From: Sphingomonadales bacterium
GTDB lineage: Bacteria > Pseudomonadota > Alphaproteobacteria > Sphingomonadales > Sphingomonadaceae
Direction of reading: 5' to 3'
Assembly (NCBI GenBank): GCA_027490095.1
Contig: JAIXYT010000041.1
Span: 1-64,000, forward strand
Length of the DNA: 64,000 bases
In this document: positions 9,721 to 16,950 of the stretch, one piece after another
How positions within the stretch are numbered: the stretch's first letter is position 1
Layout of the letters: every line of letters starts with the position of its first letter
Made by a program: the position numbers and the translations under genes
Notes under the pieces: generated by a model
Told to the model about the DNA's origin: nothing
Seen by the model: only the letters and a program-made list of their open reading frames with translations
Databases searched by the model: none

Positions 9721-9740
9721 AGGCAGGGCAGGGCAGGGCA
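9721..9740 (+). repeat. GGGCA pentanucleotide tandem repeat before a start codon
   Basis: One AGGCA followed by three perfect GGGCA units runs directly into the ATG at 9741. The nearest Shine-Dalgarno-like sequence, AGGAGAG at 9714-9720, lies just upstream of the repeat, so repeat number sets its spacing from the start codon. Confidence 0.7.
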
Positions 9741-11051
9741 ATGACAGCCGAGGGACATCGGGACGCAAAGGCCAGCGACGACGCGAAGCCGCGCCGCCGT
9801 GCCGGCCGTCCATCCGTCCGCGCCTCCCGCCGCCAGCTCGTGCTCGACCGTGCGGTCCAGCTCTTCAACCGCAAGGGGATCGCCGCAACCCCCTTTGCGG
9901 ACATCGCCGACGAGCTCGGCCTCACCCGTGCCGCGCTCTACTATTATTTCGCCGACCGCTCCGACCTCGTCTTCCAATGCTACTCCGCCGCCCTCGACCA
10001 GATGGCCGAGGACCTCGCCGACGCCTCCGAAGCCGGCAGCGGGTTCGAGGCGCTGATGGCCTTCATCGACCGCTCGCTCGGCCCCGGCCGCCCGGCCCAG
10101 GCGATCGTCACGGAGCTAGGCCTGCTTACCCCCGCCCAGGCTGACGTGATCGCCGCCGCCCGCGCCCGCAACGCCAGCCGGCTCGCAGATTTCGTCGCAC
10201 ACGGCGCCGCGGACGGCAGCCTCCGCCCGCTGCAGCCCGATATCGTCGCCCAGTCGCTTATCGGCATCCTCGCCTGGGCCCGCGTCTCCCCGGCCTGGAC
10301 CGGCGGCGTCTCCGGAGACCGGTTCCGCGTTCGCCTGTCGGCTGCCCTCAAGGATCTCCTCACCCATGGCGCCGCCGGTCCACACGCAGGCATCTTCGCC
10401 TGCGCCATGGCCGTCGACGCCCTCTCTCCGCTTGCCAGCCAGCCCGGCAACCCCTTCGACCGGGGCGCAATGGCCGACGCGCGGCTCGAGGTGCTGCTCG
10501 CTACCGCGTCCCGCCTGTTCAACCGGCACGGAATCGAGGGCACCTCGATCGACAGCATCGCCGCTGCGCTCGGCATGACCTCAGGCGCCGTCTATCACTA
10601 TTTCCCGGACAAACCGGCGCTCGTCGCCGCCTGCTACCGCCGTGGCTTCGACCTGTTCGAGCGGATTGCCGAGACCGCGCATCGGCAGGGCCAGACCGGC
10701 CTCGAACGCGCCATCCTGGGCACCCACCTCAACGCGCAGGGGCAAGCCGGCCTGCTCTCCCCGCTGATGCCGCAGCCGGGCCTCGATGCCCTGCCCCGCC
10801 CGCTCCGCGGCGAGCTCGCGCAGCGCGCCAACCGGCTGAAGCGGCTCTATGCCCAGATGCTGCGGCAGGGCGCGGCCGACGGCTCCAGCCGCATTGCCGA
10901 TCCGCTCCTTGTCGCACAGCTCTGCGCAGGCGCATTCGGCTGGCTGCCCAAATGGCTTCCCGACGACGACCCGCGCGCGCCGCGCGCGATCGCCGACGAG
11001 ATCTGCGCCCTCTTCTGGCGCGGCCTCCACACCCAGGGGACAGGTTCATGA
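9741..11051 (+). CDS. Double TetR-family transcriptional regulator
   Basis: A 436-residue protein with two complete TetR modules in tandem. The first helix-turn-helix is at about residues 31-77 (FADIADELGLTRAALYYYFADRSDLV) and the second at about 250-297 (IDSIAAALGMTSGAVYHYFPDKPALV), each followed by an all-helical ligand-binding-like region. A single TetR protein is about 200 residues, so this is an in-frame fusion or duplication. An upstream TTG at 9696 would add 15 residues across the GGGCA repeat; I prefer the ATG at 9741. It diverges from the TonB receptor, and its stop overlaps the hydrolase start by 4 bp (ATGA), indicating translational coupling. It probably represses the receptor and its own operon; the ligand is unknown. 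Confidence 0.88.
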   Translation: MTAEGHRDAKASDDAKPRRRAGRPSVRASRRQLVLDRAVQLFNRKGIAATPFADIADELGLTRAALYYYFADRSDLVFQCYSAALDQMAEDLADASEAGSGFEALMAFIDRSLGPGRPAQAIVTELGLLTPAQADVIAAARARNASRLADFVAHGAADGSLRPLQPDIVAQSLIGILAWARVSPAWTGGVSGDRFRVRLSAALKDLLTHGAAGPHAGIFACAMAVDALSPLASQPGNPFDRGAMADARLEVLLATASRLFNRHGIEGTSIDSIAAALGMTSGAVYHYFPDKPALVAACYRRGFDLFERIAETAHRQGQTGLERAILGTHLNAQGQAGLLSPLMPQPGLDALPRPLRGELAQRANRLKRLYAQMLRQGAADGSSRIADPLLVAQLCAGAFGWLPKWLPDDDPRAPRAIADEICALFWRGLHTQGTGS

Positions 11052-12181
11052 TCGAGGGATTCGTCGCGCCCGGCTTCGAAGCGGTCCGCACCGCCTTCGC
11101 CGCCGGCTTCGACCGCACCGACGACCTCCGCGAAGTCGGGGCCGCCGTCGCCGTCGTCCACCGGGGCGAACTCGTCGTCTCGCTCTGGGGCGGTCTCGCC
11201 GACGCCGGGGCCGGCACACCCTGGCGCGAGGACACGCTCGCCAATGTCTGGTCCACCACCAAGGGCGTCACCGCCGCCATGGTCGCAATCGCAGTCGACC
11301 GCGGCCTCATCGACTACGCAGCCCCCGTCGCCCGCTACTGGCCGGAGTTCGCCGCCAACGGCAAGGCCGAGATAACCGTCGCCCAGCTCCTCTCCCACCA
11401 GGCGGGCCTCCCGGGCTTTCCGGAAGGCACCACACTCGAGGATCTTTTCGCCTGGGAGCCAGCCATCGAACGCCTCGCCGCAGAGGCCCCGATGTGGGCG
11501 CCCGGCACGCACAACAGTTATCACGCCATAACCTTCGGGCACCTGGCAGGCGAACTGCTGCAGCGCGCCACCGGCCGCCGCTTCCCCGATCTCCTCGCCG
11601 ACCATGTGGCTGGCCCGCTCGATGCAGACATCCACATTGCGCTTGACGCCGGGCTCCAGCCCCGGCTCGCCACCATGATCCCCCCGCTCAATCCCGCCCC
11701 CTTCGATCCCGACGCCATGGCGCCCGAGGCGATAGCCGCCGTCACCAACCCCACCATCACCCCCGAGCTCGCGAACCTCCCCGAATGGCGCGCCGCCGTG
11801 ATCCCGGCCGCCAACGGCCATGCCAGCGCGCTTGGCCTCGCCCGCCTTTACGGCGCACTCGCCAACGGCGGAGAGCTCGGCGGCACCCGCTTGCTCGGCG
11901 CCGACACCATCGCCGCCATGCGCAGCGTGCAGACCACCCGGACAGACGGCTTCCTCGGCGTGCCGGCCTGGTGGGCCATGGGGATGACGACCAACCACAT
12001 CGGCGTGTACGGCCCCGAACCCGCCTGCTACGGCCATGGCGGCTGGGGCGGCAGCTTCGGCGTGGCAGACCCCGTCAACGGGACCGGCATCGGCTATGTC
12101 ATGAACCAGATGGGCGCGATGATCGTGGGCGACCCGCGCAATATCGCGCTGATGACAGCCATTCATGCCGCCACCCACTGA
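11048..12181 (+). CDS. Class C beta-lactamase-fold serine hydrolase (esterase type)
   Basis: A 377-residue protein of the family that includes class C beta-lactamases, family VIII esterases and D-peptidases. The nucleophile motif is S69-T-T-K72, a Tyr in NSYHA near 158 is the likely YxN equivalent, and HGG at 330-332 replaces the KTG box, as is common in esterase members. No signal peptide is visible, suggesting a cytoplasmic esterase rather than a periplasmic beta-lactamase. The ATG overlaps the stop of the TetR gene (ATGA), which fixes this start over longer open frames. Context suggests that it processes the substrate imported by the divergent TonB receptor. Confidence 0.88.
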   Translation: MIEGFVAPGFEAVRTAFAAGFDRTDDLREVGAAVAVVHRGELVVSLWGGLADAGAGTPWREDTLANVWSTTKGVTAAMVAIAVDRGLIDYAAPVARYWPEFAANGKAEITVAQLLSHQAGLPGFPEGTTLEDLFAWEPAIERLAAEAPMWAPGTHNSYHAITFGHLAGELLQRATGRRFPDLLADHVAGPLDADIHIALDAGLQPRLATMIPPLNPAPFDPDAMAPEAIAAVTNPTITPELANLPEWRAAVIPAANGHASALGLARLYGALANGGELGGTRLLGADTIAAMRSVQTTRTDGFLGVPAWWAMGMTTNHIGVYGPEPACYGHGGWGGSFGVADPVNGTGIGYVMNQMGAMIVGDPRNIALMTAIHAATH

Positions 12182-12225
12182 CCTCGCCCCGAAACACTGA
12201 CCGCGTTCGCTGGCCCGTTCGATGA

Positions 12226-12275
12226 TGGCGCGCCCGGCAGGGCTCGAACCCCCGTCGGCAAACGCCGACAAACAA
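12226..12275 (-). other. tRNA 3'-end fragment downstream of tRNA-Arg
   Basis: Read on the minus strand, this ends in the same acceptor 3' strand, discriminator and CCA (CGGGCGCGCCA) as the adjacent tRNA-Arg. It carries a TTCGA T-loop and is preceded by a hairpin GTCGGC-GTTT-GCCGAC that looks like a long variable arm of a class II tRNA. No matching D arm or anticodon arm precedes it in the 35 bp before the tRNA-Arg end. It is therefore a fragment or a degenerate copy, not a functional tRNA. Confidence 0.5.
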
Positions 12276-12309
12276 GATACCGCAGGTTCGTCAGCCCAGA
12301 ACGGAATGA

Positions 12310-12386
12310 TGGCGCGCCCGGAACGATTCGAACGTCCGACCCCCAGATTCGTAGTCTGGTGCTCTATCCAGCTGAGCTACGGGCGC
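12310..12386 (-). tRNA. tRNA-Arg (anticodon ACG)
   Basis: A 77-nt cloverleaf including an encoded CCA. The acceptor stem is GCGCCCG/CGGGCGC with G as discriminator. The D loop has the usual AGCTGGATAGAGC, the anticodon stem CCAGA/TCTGG encloses loop CTACGAA with anticodon ACG at positions 34-36, and the T loop is TTCGAAT. The first anticodon base is expected to be deaminated to inosine, so it would read CGU, CGC and CGA. Confidence 0.95.
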
Positions 12387-12462
12387 GCACTGCGAGGGGC
12401 GGCCAATAGGTCAGAGCGAGGCGGATTGCAAGCCATGCCAAAGCCCCGCTAGGGAAGCTCCA

Positions 12463-12972
12463 ATGCGCCGTCCGATCCTCCTTTTCGCGCTGCTGCCGCT
12501 TGGCGCCTGCGCTGGTTCCGGCGGCCCCTATCCGTCGCTCCAGCCACGCCCCGGCGAGCTGCCGCGGGTGATCGAGGCACCCGGCGAAGGCCAGGCTCCG
12601 GCTCTTGCAGCCGAGCAGCAGGCCAGCCTCCGCGCAGACGTCGCCCGCGAACAGGCGCTCCTCGCCGCGACCGAGGCCGAGCTCCGCGACACCGGCTCGG
12701 CGCTGGACCGCGCGCTCGCCGCCGCCCGCGGCAGCCGCATCGGCACCGAGCCCTGGTCCAACGCCCAGATGGCGCTCTCCCGCCACGATCTCGCCCGCGC
12801 CCCGCTGGTCGACATCCGCGCCCGCCTCGCCCCCCTCCGGCGCAGTGTCGACAGCCTGTCCGCAACCGATCCGGACCGCGAGGCCGTCGAAACACTCGCC
12901 ACCCGCGCCGCCGCGGCAGCGGAAGCCGCCCAGCAACAGGTCGACGCTGCCACCCGCGCACTCGCCGGCTAG
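12463..12972 (+). CDS. Putative coiled-coil lipoprotein
   Basis: A 169-residue protein with a lipoprotein signal: positively charged start MRRP, hydrophobic core and lipobox LGAC with Cys15. The mature part has a short Pro/Gly-rich linker and then almost only Ala-, Glu- and Arg-rich helices (about residues 50-169), consistent with a coiled coil. I recognise no enzymatic motif. It probably anchors in the outer membrane facing the periplasm, since there is no Asp after the Cys (residues are AGSGG). Thirty bases separate it from the downstream transporter gene on the same strand. Function unknown. Confidence 0.75.
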   Translation: MRRPILLFALLPLGACAGSGGPYPSLQPRPGELPRVIEAPGEGQAPALAAEQQASLRADVAREQALLAATEAELRDTGSALDRALAAARGSRIGTEPWSNAQMALSRHDLARAPLVDIRARLAPLRRSVDSLSATDPDREAVETLATRAAAAAEAAQQQVDAATRALAG

Positions 12973-13002
12973 ACGAATTCCAGCAGGGCAGGGGATCAGG
13001 AC

Positions 13003-14388
13003 ATGAGCGGCGCCGCACCTTCGGTTCACGCAAGCTGGTCGTCACGGCTTGCTTTCCTCTTCGCCTCCATCGGCTTCGCCGTCGGGCTCGGCGACATCTG
13101 GCGCTTTCCCTGGATGGTCGGCGAATATGGCGGGGGCGCCTTCATCCTCGTCTATCTCGCCTGCATCGTCTGCATCTGCATCCCGATCCTGATCGCGGAG
13201 TTCCTGATCGGCCGGCGCGCCCGCCTCTCGCCGGCCGCCGCCATGGCGGCGCTCGCCAAGGCCGAAGGCCGAAGCGCCTCCTGGCGATGGGGCGGGATCA
13301 TCGCCACCATTTCCGCCTTCGGGATCGGCACCTTCTACTGCGTAGTCGGCGGCTGGACGATCGCCTACGCGGTCTACGCCATACGAGGCGACTTCGCCGG
13401 GATCGATGCAGCCGGCAGCCAGGCGGAGTTCGACCGCCTCCTCGCCTCGCCGGTCGAGCTTGTCGGCTGGACCGCGCTCTTCGTCGTCATCAACGTCCTC
13501 ATCGTGGCGCGCGGCCTCAACCGCGGCGTGGAACTCGCCACCTCCATCCTGATGCCGATGCTCTTCATCCTTCTCATCGGCCTTGCCGTCTGGGCGCTCA
13601 TCGTCGGGGATTGGCGGCAGGGTCTCGATTTCCTCGTGACCGCCGATTTCGGCAAGGTCACCATCCGCACCTGGCTCGCCGCAATCGGGCAGGCCTTCTT
13701 CTCGGTCGGGGTCGGAATGGCGGGGCTGATGCTCTACGGGGCCTATCTCGAACGGGACGTCCGGCTGCCCGGAACCGCAGTGATCACAGCTCTCGTGGAC
13801 ACCGCAGTCGGCCTCGTGGCCTGCGTCGCCATCTTCCCCTTCCTCTTCGCGCAGGGTCTCGCGCCCGCCGCCGGGCCGGGGCTCGTGTTCGTGGTCATGC
13901 CGGTCGCCTTCCAGGCGGCAGGCCCTGCCGCCGGCATCCTCGCGCTCGCCTTCTTCCTGCTGCTGGTGGTGGCGGCCGTCACCTCCTTCATTGCCATTTT
14001 CGAGCTCGTGGCGGCGCTCGGTGCCGAACGGGGACTCCCGCGCCCGCCGCTGATGTGGGCGGCAGCGCTGGTCACGATGCTGCTGTCGCTCCTGACCATC
14101 TTCTCGTTCAACATCTGGAAGGATGTCCACCCGCTCGGTTTCCTGCCCGGGTTCGAACAGCGCACCTGGTTCGACGTGATCGACTGGCTGACGGCCAACA
14201 TCGGTCTCACCATCGCGGCCCTGCTCAGCTGCCTGTTCGCCGGCTGGGTCATGTCGGCCGCCAATGTCGCCGACGAACTCGGCGTCGACCCCGAAGGGAG
14301 AGGCTTCCGCACCTACCGTTTCCTGGTCCGCTATCCCGTTCCGGCGGCCGTCATCGTCCTGATCCTTGCCGCCCTGTTCGGCTTCTAG
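13003..14388 (+). CDS. Sodium-dependent NSS-family amino acid/solute symporter
   Basis: A 461-residue inner-membrane protein with about twelve hydrophobic helices. The N-terminus carries the signature of the neurotransmitter:sodium symporter family: a glycine-rich broken first helix (GFAVGLGDIWRFPWMVGEYG) followed by GGGAF, the region that binds Na+ and substrate in LeuT-like transporters. Helix 6 region FFSVGVGMAGLMLYGAY also fits. Bacterial members are usually about 450 residues and import amino acids. Substrate cannot be told from sequence. Its TAG stop shares a palindromic CTAG with the stop of the convergent lyase gene. Confidence 0.92.
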   Translation: MSGAAPSVHASWSSRLAFLFASIGFAVGLGDIWRFPWMVGEYGGGAFILVYLACIVCICIPILIAEFLIGRRARLSPAAAMAALAKAEGRSASWRWGGIIATISAFGIGTFYCVVGGWTIAYAVYAIRGDFAGIDAAGSQAEFDRLLASPVELVGWTALFVVINVLIVARGLNRGVELATSILMPMLFILLIGLAVWALIVGDWRQGLDFLVTADFGKVTIRTWLAAIGQAFFSVGVGMAGLMLYGAYLERDVRLPGTAVITALVDTAVGLVACVAIFPFLFAQGLAPAAGPGLVFVVMPVAFQAAGPAAGILALAFFLLLVVAAVTSFIAIFELVAALGAERGLPRPPLMWAAALVTMLLSLLTIFSFNIWKDVHPLGFLPGFEQRTWFDVIDWLTANIGLTIAALLSCLFAGWVMSAANVADELGVDPEGRGFRTYRFLVRYPVPAAVIVLILAALFGF

Positions 14389-15266
14389 TCGCTCGCCACT
14401 GCGATAACCTTCTCCGCCAGGCCCCCCATCTCGCCCACCAGCTCGGCAAGTCGCAGCGTCCGCTCCGCTTCCACCACGTGCAGCAGCTCCACCATCCTGC
14501 CCTTGAAGGTCGCGACCGCCTTGCCCTCGGCCATCGCGGTCCGGTGCGCCTCCACCAGCCCCCGCGCATGCGCAACCTCGTCCGCGCTCGGTGAAAAGGC
14601 CCGGTTCACACCCTCCAGCTGGCTCGGGTGGATGCAGCTCTTGCCGTCGAAGCCCAGCTCGACCGCCTGCCGCGCCTCCGCCGCCAGGCCGGCCTCGTCG
14701 CCGATCCCTGTGAACACCCCGTCGATTGCCAGCAGCCCCGAAGCGCGCGCCGCATTCACGATCCGGCTCGCGGCATAGAGCAGGGGCGCCCGGTCGGGGC
14801 CGGGCCTTGCGCGCAGGTCCTTCTGCAGGTCCGCAAAGCCTGCCACCAGCGCGCGAACACCCGCCACATCCGCAATGGCGTCCACTCGCTGCACCGCCCT
14901 CGGGGTCTCGATCATCGCGAACAAAGGCTTGCCGCCCGCCATCGAAACCGCGCGGGCCGCCGCGTCCGCGCCGTCGATCTTGGGAACCACCAGGAATGCC
15001 GCAGCCGATCCCTGAGCTGCCGCAAAGTCCGCCTCGCACCAGGCGGTTCCGAACCCGTTCACCCGGATTCCGACGGTCTTTCCCCCGAACCCGTCCGCCA
15101 CCGCGGCCACGGCCGCGTCGCGCGCGGCGGCCTTGGCCTCCGGCGCCACGGCATCCTCGAGATCCAGGATCACCGCATCCGCTGGCAGCCCGCGCGCCTT
15201 CTCCACCGCGCGCGCATTCGAAGCCGGCAGATAGAGAAGGCTCCGCCACGCCTGAAATGCGCCCAT
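14385..15266 (-). CDS. HpcH/HpaI-family CoA ester lyase (CitE-like)
   Basis: A 293-residue TIM-barrel protein of the citrate lyase beta/malyl-CoA lyase group. Landmarks are LYLPASN near residue 12, LDLEDAV near 36, RVNG near 70, the acidic metal-ligand region MIETPRAV near 130, and GFDGKSCIHPSQ near 220, all usual for this family. It would cleave or form a C-C bond in a hydroxyacyl-CoA with Mg2+. No CitF or CitD partner is nearby, so it is not a citrate lyase complex; stand-alone homologues act on malyl-, methylmalyl- or citramalyl-CoA. The start was chosen for its ribosome site (GGGGAGGACGGG). It begins 13 bp after the siroheme synthase gene and may be read through from that operon. Confidence 0.88.
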   Translation of the reverse strand: MGAFQAWRSLLYLPASNARAVEKARGLPADAVILDLEDAVAPEAKAAARDAAVAAVADGFGGKTVGIRVNGFGTAWCEADFAAAQGSAAAFLVVPKIDGADAAARAVSMAGGKPLFAMIETPRAVQRVDAIADVAGVRALVAGFADLQKDLRARPGPDRAPLLYAASRIVNAARASGLLAIDGVFTGIGDEAGLAAEARQAVELGFDGKSCIHPSQLEGVNRAFSPSADEVAHARGLVEAHRTAMAEGKAVATFKGRMVELLHVVEAERTLRLAELVGEMGGLAEKVIAVASD

Positions 15267-15279
15267 CCCGTCCTCCCCC

Positions 15280-16050
15280 TCAATCCACCTGCATGCGGAT
15301 CCGGACGATCCGCCCTGCCGACCCGTCCGGCACGTCGCGCCCCACCCGCCGGGCCGCATCCCGCCGCACCAGCGCCAGCACCTCCGCAGGCACGCCCGCG
15401 TCGTGCAGCACCAAATCCGCCTGGGCCATCAGCCGCAGCTCGCGCAGCGTCAGCGCATCCGCGCCCTCGTCACCGATCAATATTTCGTCCAGCCGGTCCC
15501 CCGCGCCCCCGCCACCCGCCAGCGCGTCCGAGATTGCACTGACCGGATCAGGCTGCGGCACCAGCGGATCCAGCGCGCCACCGGGCGCCAGCACCCGCGT
15601 CCAGAAATCCCGCCGCGCCGGCACAGTCCCGTGCACCCCGCCCACGGCCACCCGCGCCTGCCGGATCGCCGTCGCAAGCGCGCCCAGGTTACCCGGCAAC
15701 CAAAGCTCCAGCCGCTCCTTCAGCGCCTTCGACAGGCTGGCAGAGGCCCCGCCCGTCCCGATCGCCACCAGAACGGGCGTCCGGTCCACCAGCGCCGGCA
15801 CGGTGAAGTCGCACAGCTCGGGTCGGTCCACCACATTCACCAGCAGGCCCCGCGCGCGCAGCTCGTCGGCGACAGCCTCGGCCCCGTCCTCCTCCGCCAC
15901 GAAGGCCAGCCGAACGCCGTCGGCCATCTCGCGCACCACCGTCCCGCCGGCCTCTTCCACCAGCCGCGCCTTGGCCGCCGCCGCCTCGCCATCCCCCAGC
16001 ACGAGCACCGGAGTGCCGGCCAGCCGGTGGAACAGCGGCAGGCTCTCCAT
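15280..16050 (-). CDS. Siroheme synthase N-terminal domain protein with methyltransferase remnant
   Basis: A 256-residue protein. Residues 1-110 form a Rossmann domain of the precorrin-2 dehydrogenase/sirohydrochlorin ferrochelatase type (VLVLGDGEAAAAKARLVEEA), then the IGTGGAS-SLSKALKERLE segment of CysG-like proteins to about 150. The last 70 residues (GDEGADALTLRELRLMAQAD followed by LVLHDA) look like only the first part of a uroporphyrinogen-III methyltransferase, which normally runs about 240 residues. So the methyltransferase half is truncated and cannot be catalytic; a separate CobA-type enzyme is presumably elsewhere. Its ATG directly follows the galU stop (TAGATG), so translation is probably coupled. 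It would act in siroheme synthesis for sulfite or nitrite reductase. Confidence 0.8.
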   Translation of the reverse strand: MESLPLFHRLAGTPVLVLGDGEAAAAKARLVEEAGGTVVREMADGVRLAFVAEEDGAEAVADELRARGLLVNVVDRPELCDFTVPALVDRTPVLVAIGTGGASASLSKALKERLELWLPGNLGALATAIRQARVAVGGVHGTVPARRDFWTRVLAPGGALDPLVPQPDPVSAISDALAGGGGAGDRLDEILIGDEGADALTLRELRLMAQADLVLHDAGVPAEVLALVRRDAARRVGRDVPDGSAGRIVRIRMQVD

Positions 16051-16923
16051 CTAGATGTTGGCCTTCAGCCAGGCGCGCACGGCCGGCCCGATGTCCGCCC
16101 GCTCCAGCGACAGCGCGATGTTCGCCGTCACATGGCCGGCCTTGTCGCCGCAATCGAAGCGCGCGCCCGCATAGGTGAAGGCGTGGAAGGGCTGCCGGCC
16201 GATCAGCTGCGCCAGCGCGTCCGTCAGCTGGATCTCCCCACCCGCCCCGCGCTTGCCCTCGGCCAGGATTGCCATGCACTCGGGCTCGATCAGATAGCGC
16301 CCCACCGCCGCCAGCCGTGACGGCGCCGTCCCGGCCTTCGGCTTCTCGACAAAGCCCCTCACCTCCGTCAGCGCACCCTTCGTGGCGCCCGGATCGACGA
16401 TGCCATAACGGTGCGTCTCCTCCTCGGGCACCTCCATCACCGCGATCACCGTGCCGCCCACTTCGTTGCGTGCCCGCACCATCTGGGCAAGGCAGGGGTC
16501 GCCCGGGTTCCACAGCAGCTCGTCGGGCAGCAGCACGGCAAAGGGCTCGTCCCCAGTGATATGCCGCGCACACCACACCGCATGGCCCAGCCCTGCTGGC
16601 TCCTGCTGGCGCACATAAGCGATCTGGCCCGGCGCCAGCTGGGTCTCGTCCAGCACGGCAAGCTCGGCCTGCTTCCCCCGCTCCTTCAGCGTCGCCACCA
16701 GCTCGCCCGCGATGTCGAAATAATCCTCCAGCGCGCCCTTCCCGCGCGCCGTCACGAAGATCATCTGCTCGATCCCGGCCGCCAGCGCCTCGTCGACCGC
16801 ATATTGCAGCAGCGGGCGGTCCACCACCGGCAGCATCTCCTTCGGCACCGCCTTGGTTGCCGGCAGGAACCGCGTTCCCATGCCGCCGACCGGAAACACT
16901 GCCTTCTTGACCGGCTTCATCAT
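16051..16923 (-). CDS. galU: UTP-glucose-1-phosphate uridylyltransferase
   Basis: A 290-residue cytoplasmic enzyme making UDP-glucose from UTP and glucose-1-phosphate for exopolysaccharide and envelope glycans. The nucleotide-binding signature GGMGTRFLPATKAVPKEMLP is at about residues 12-31, and the conserved GLGHAVWCA, LPDEL and FVEKP motifs follow, as in GalU. Length matches the family. Two consecutive ATG codons start the protein after GGGAGACGGG. It lies 27 bp after lysA and abuts the siroheme synthase gene, within the argH-lptM-lysA run. Confidence 0.95.
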   Translation of the reverse strand: MMKPVKKAVFPVGGMGTRFLPATKAVPKEMLPVVDRPLLQYAVDEALAAGIEQMIFVTARGKGALEDYFDIAGELVATLKERGKQAELAVLDETQLAPGQIAYVRQQEPAGLGHAVWCARHITGDEPFAVLLPDELLWNPGDPCLAQMVRARNEVGGTVIAVMEVPEEETHRYGIVDPGATKGALTEVRGFVEKPKAGTAPSRLAAVGRYLIEPECMAILAEGKRGAGGEIQLTDALAQLIGRQPFHAFTYAGARFDCGDKAGHVTANIALSLERADIGPAVRAWLKANI

Positions 16924-16950
16924 CCCGTCTCCCTGTTCAACCCTGTCGGT

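Noticed and set aside
11048-12181. Calling the serine hydrolase a beta-lactamase resistance gene
   Set aside because: The KTG box is replaced by HGG and there is no signal peptide, which favours an esterase; antibiotic hydrolysis cannot be inferred.
12226-12312. A complete second tRNA or a tmRNA acceptor piece next to tRNA-Arg
   Set aside because: Only a 3' acceptor strand, T loop and a variable-arm-like hairpin can be seen; there is no D arm, anticodon arm or tag-coding region, so I list it only as a fragment.
12222-12452. A small plus-strand open frame (76 codons) covering the tRNA-Arg region
   Set aside because: Its product, including PERFERPTPRFVVWCSIQLSYGR-type sequence, is the well-known translation of the complement of a tRNA gene.
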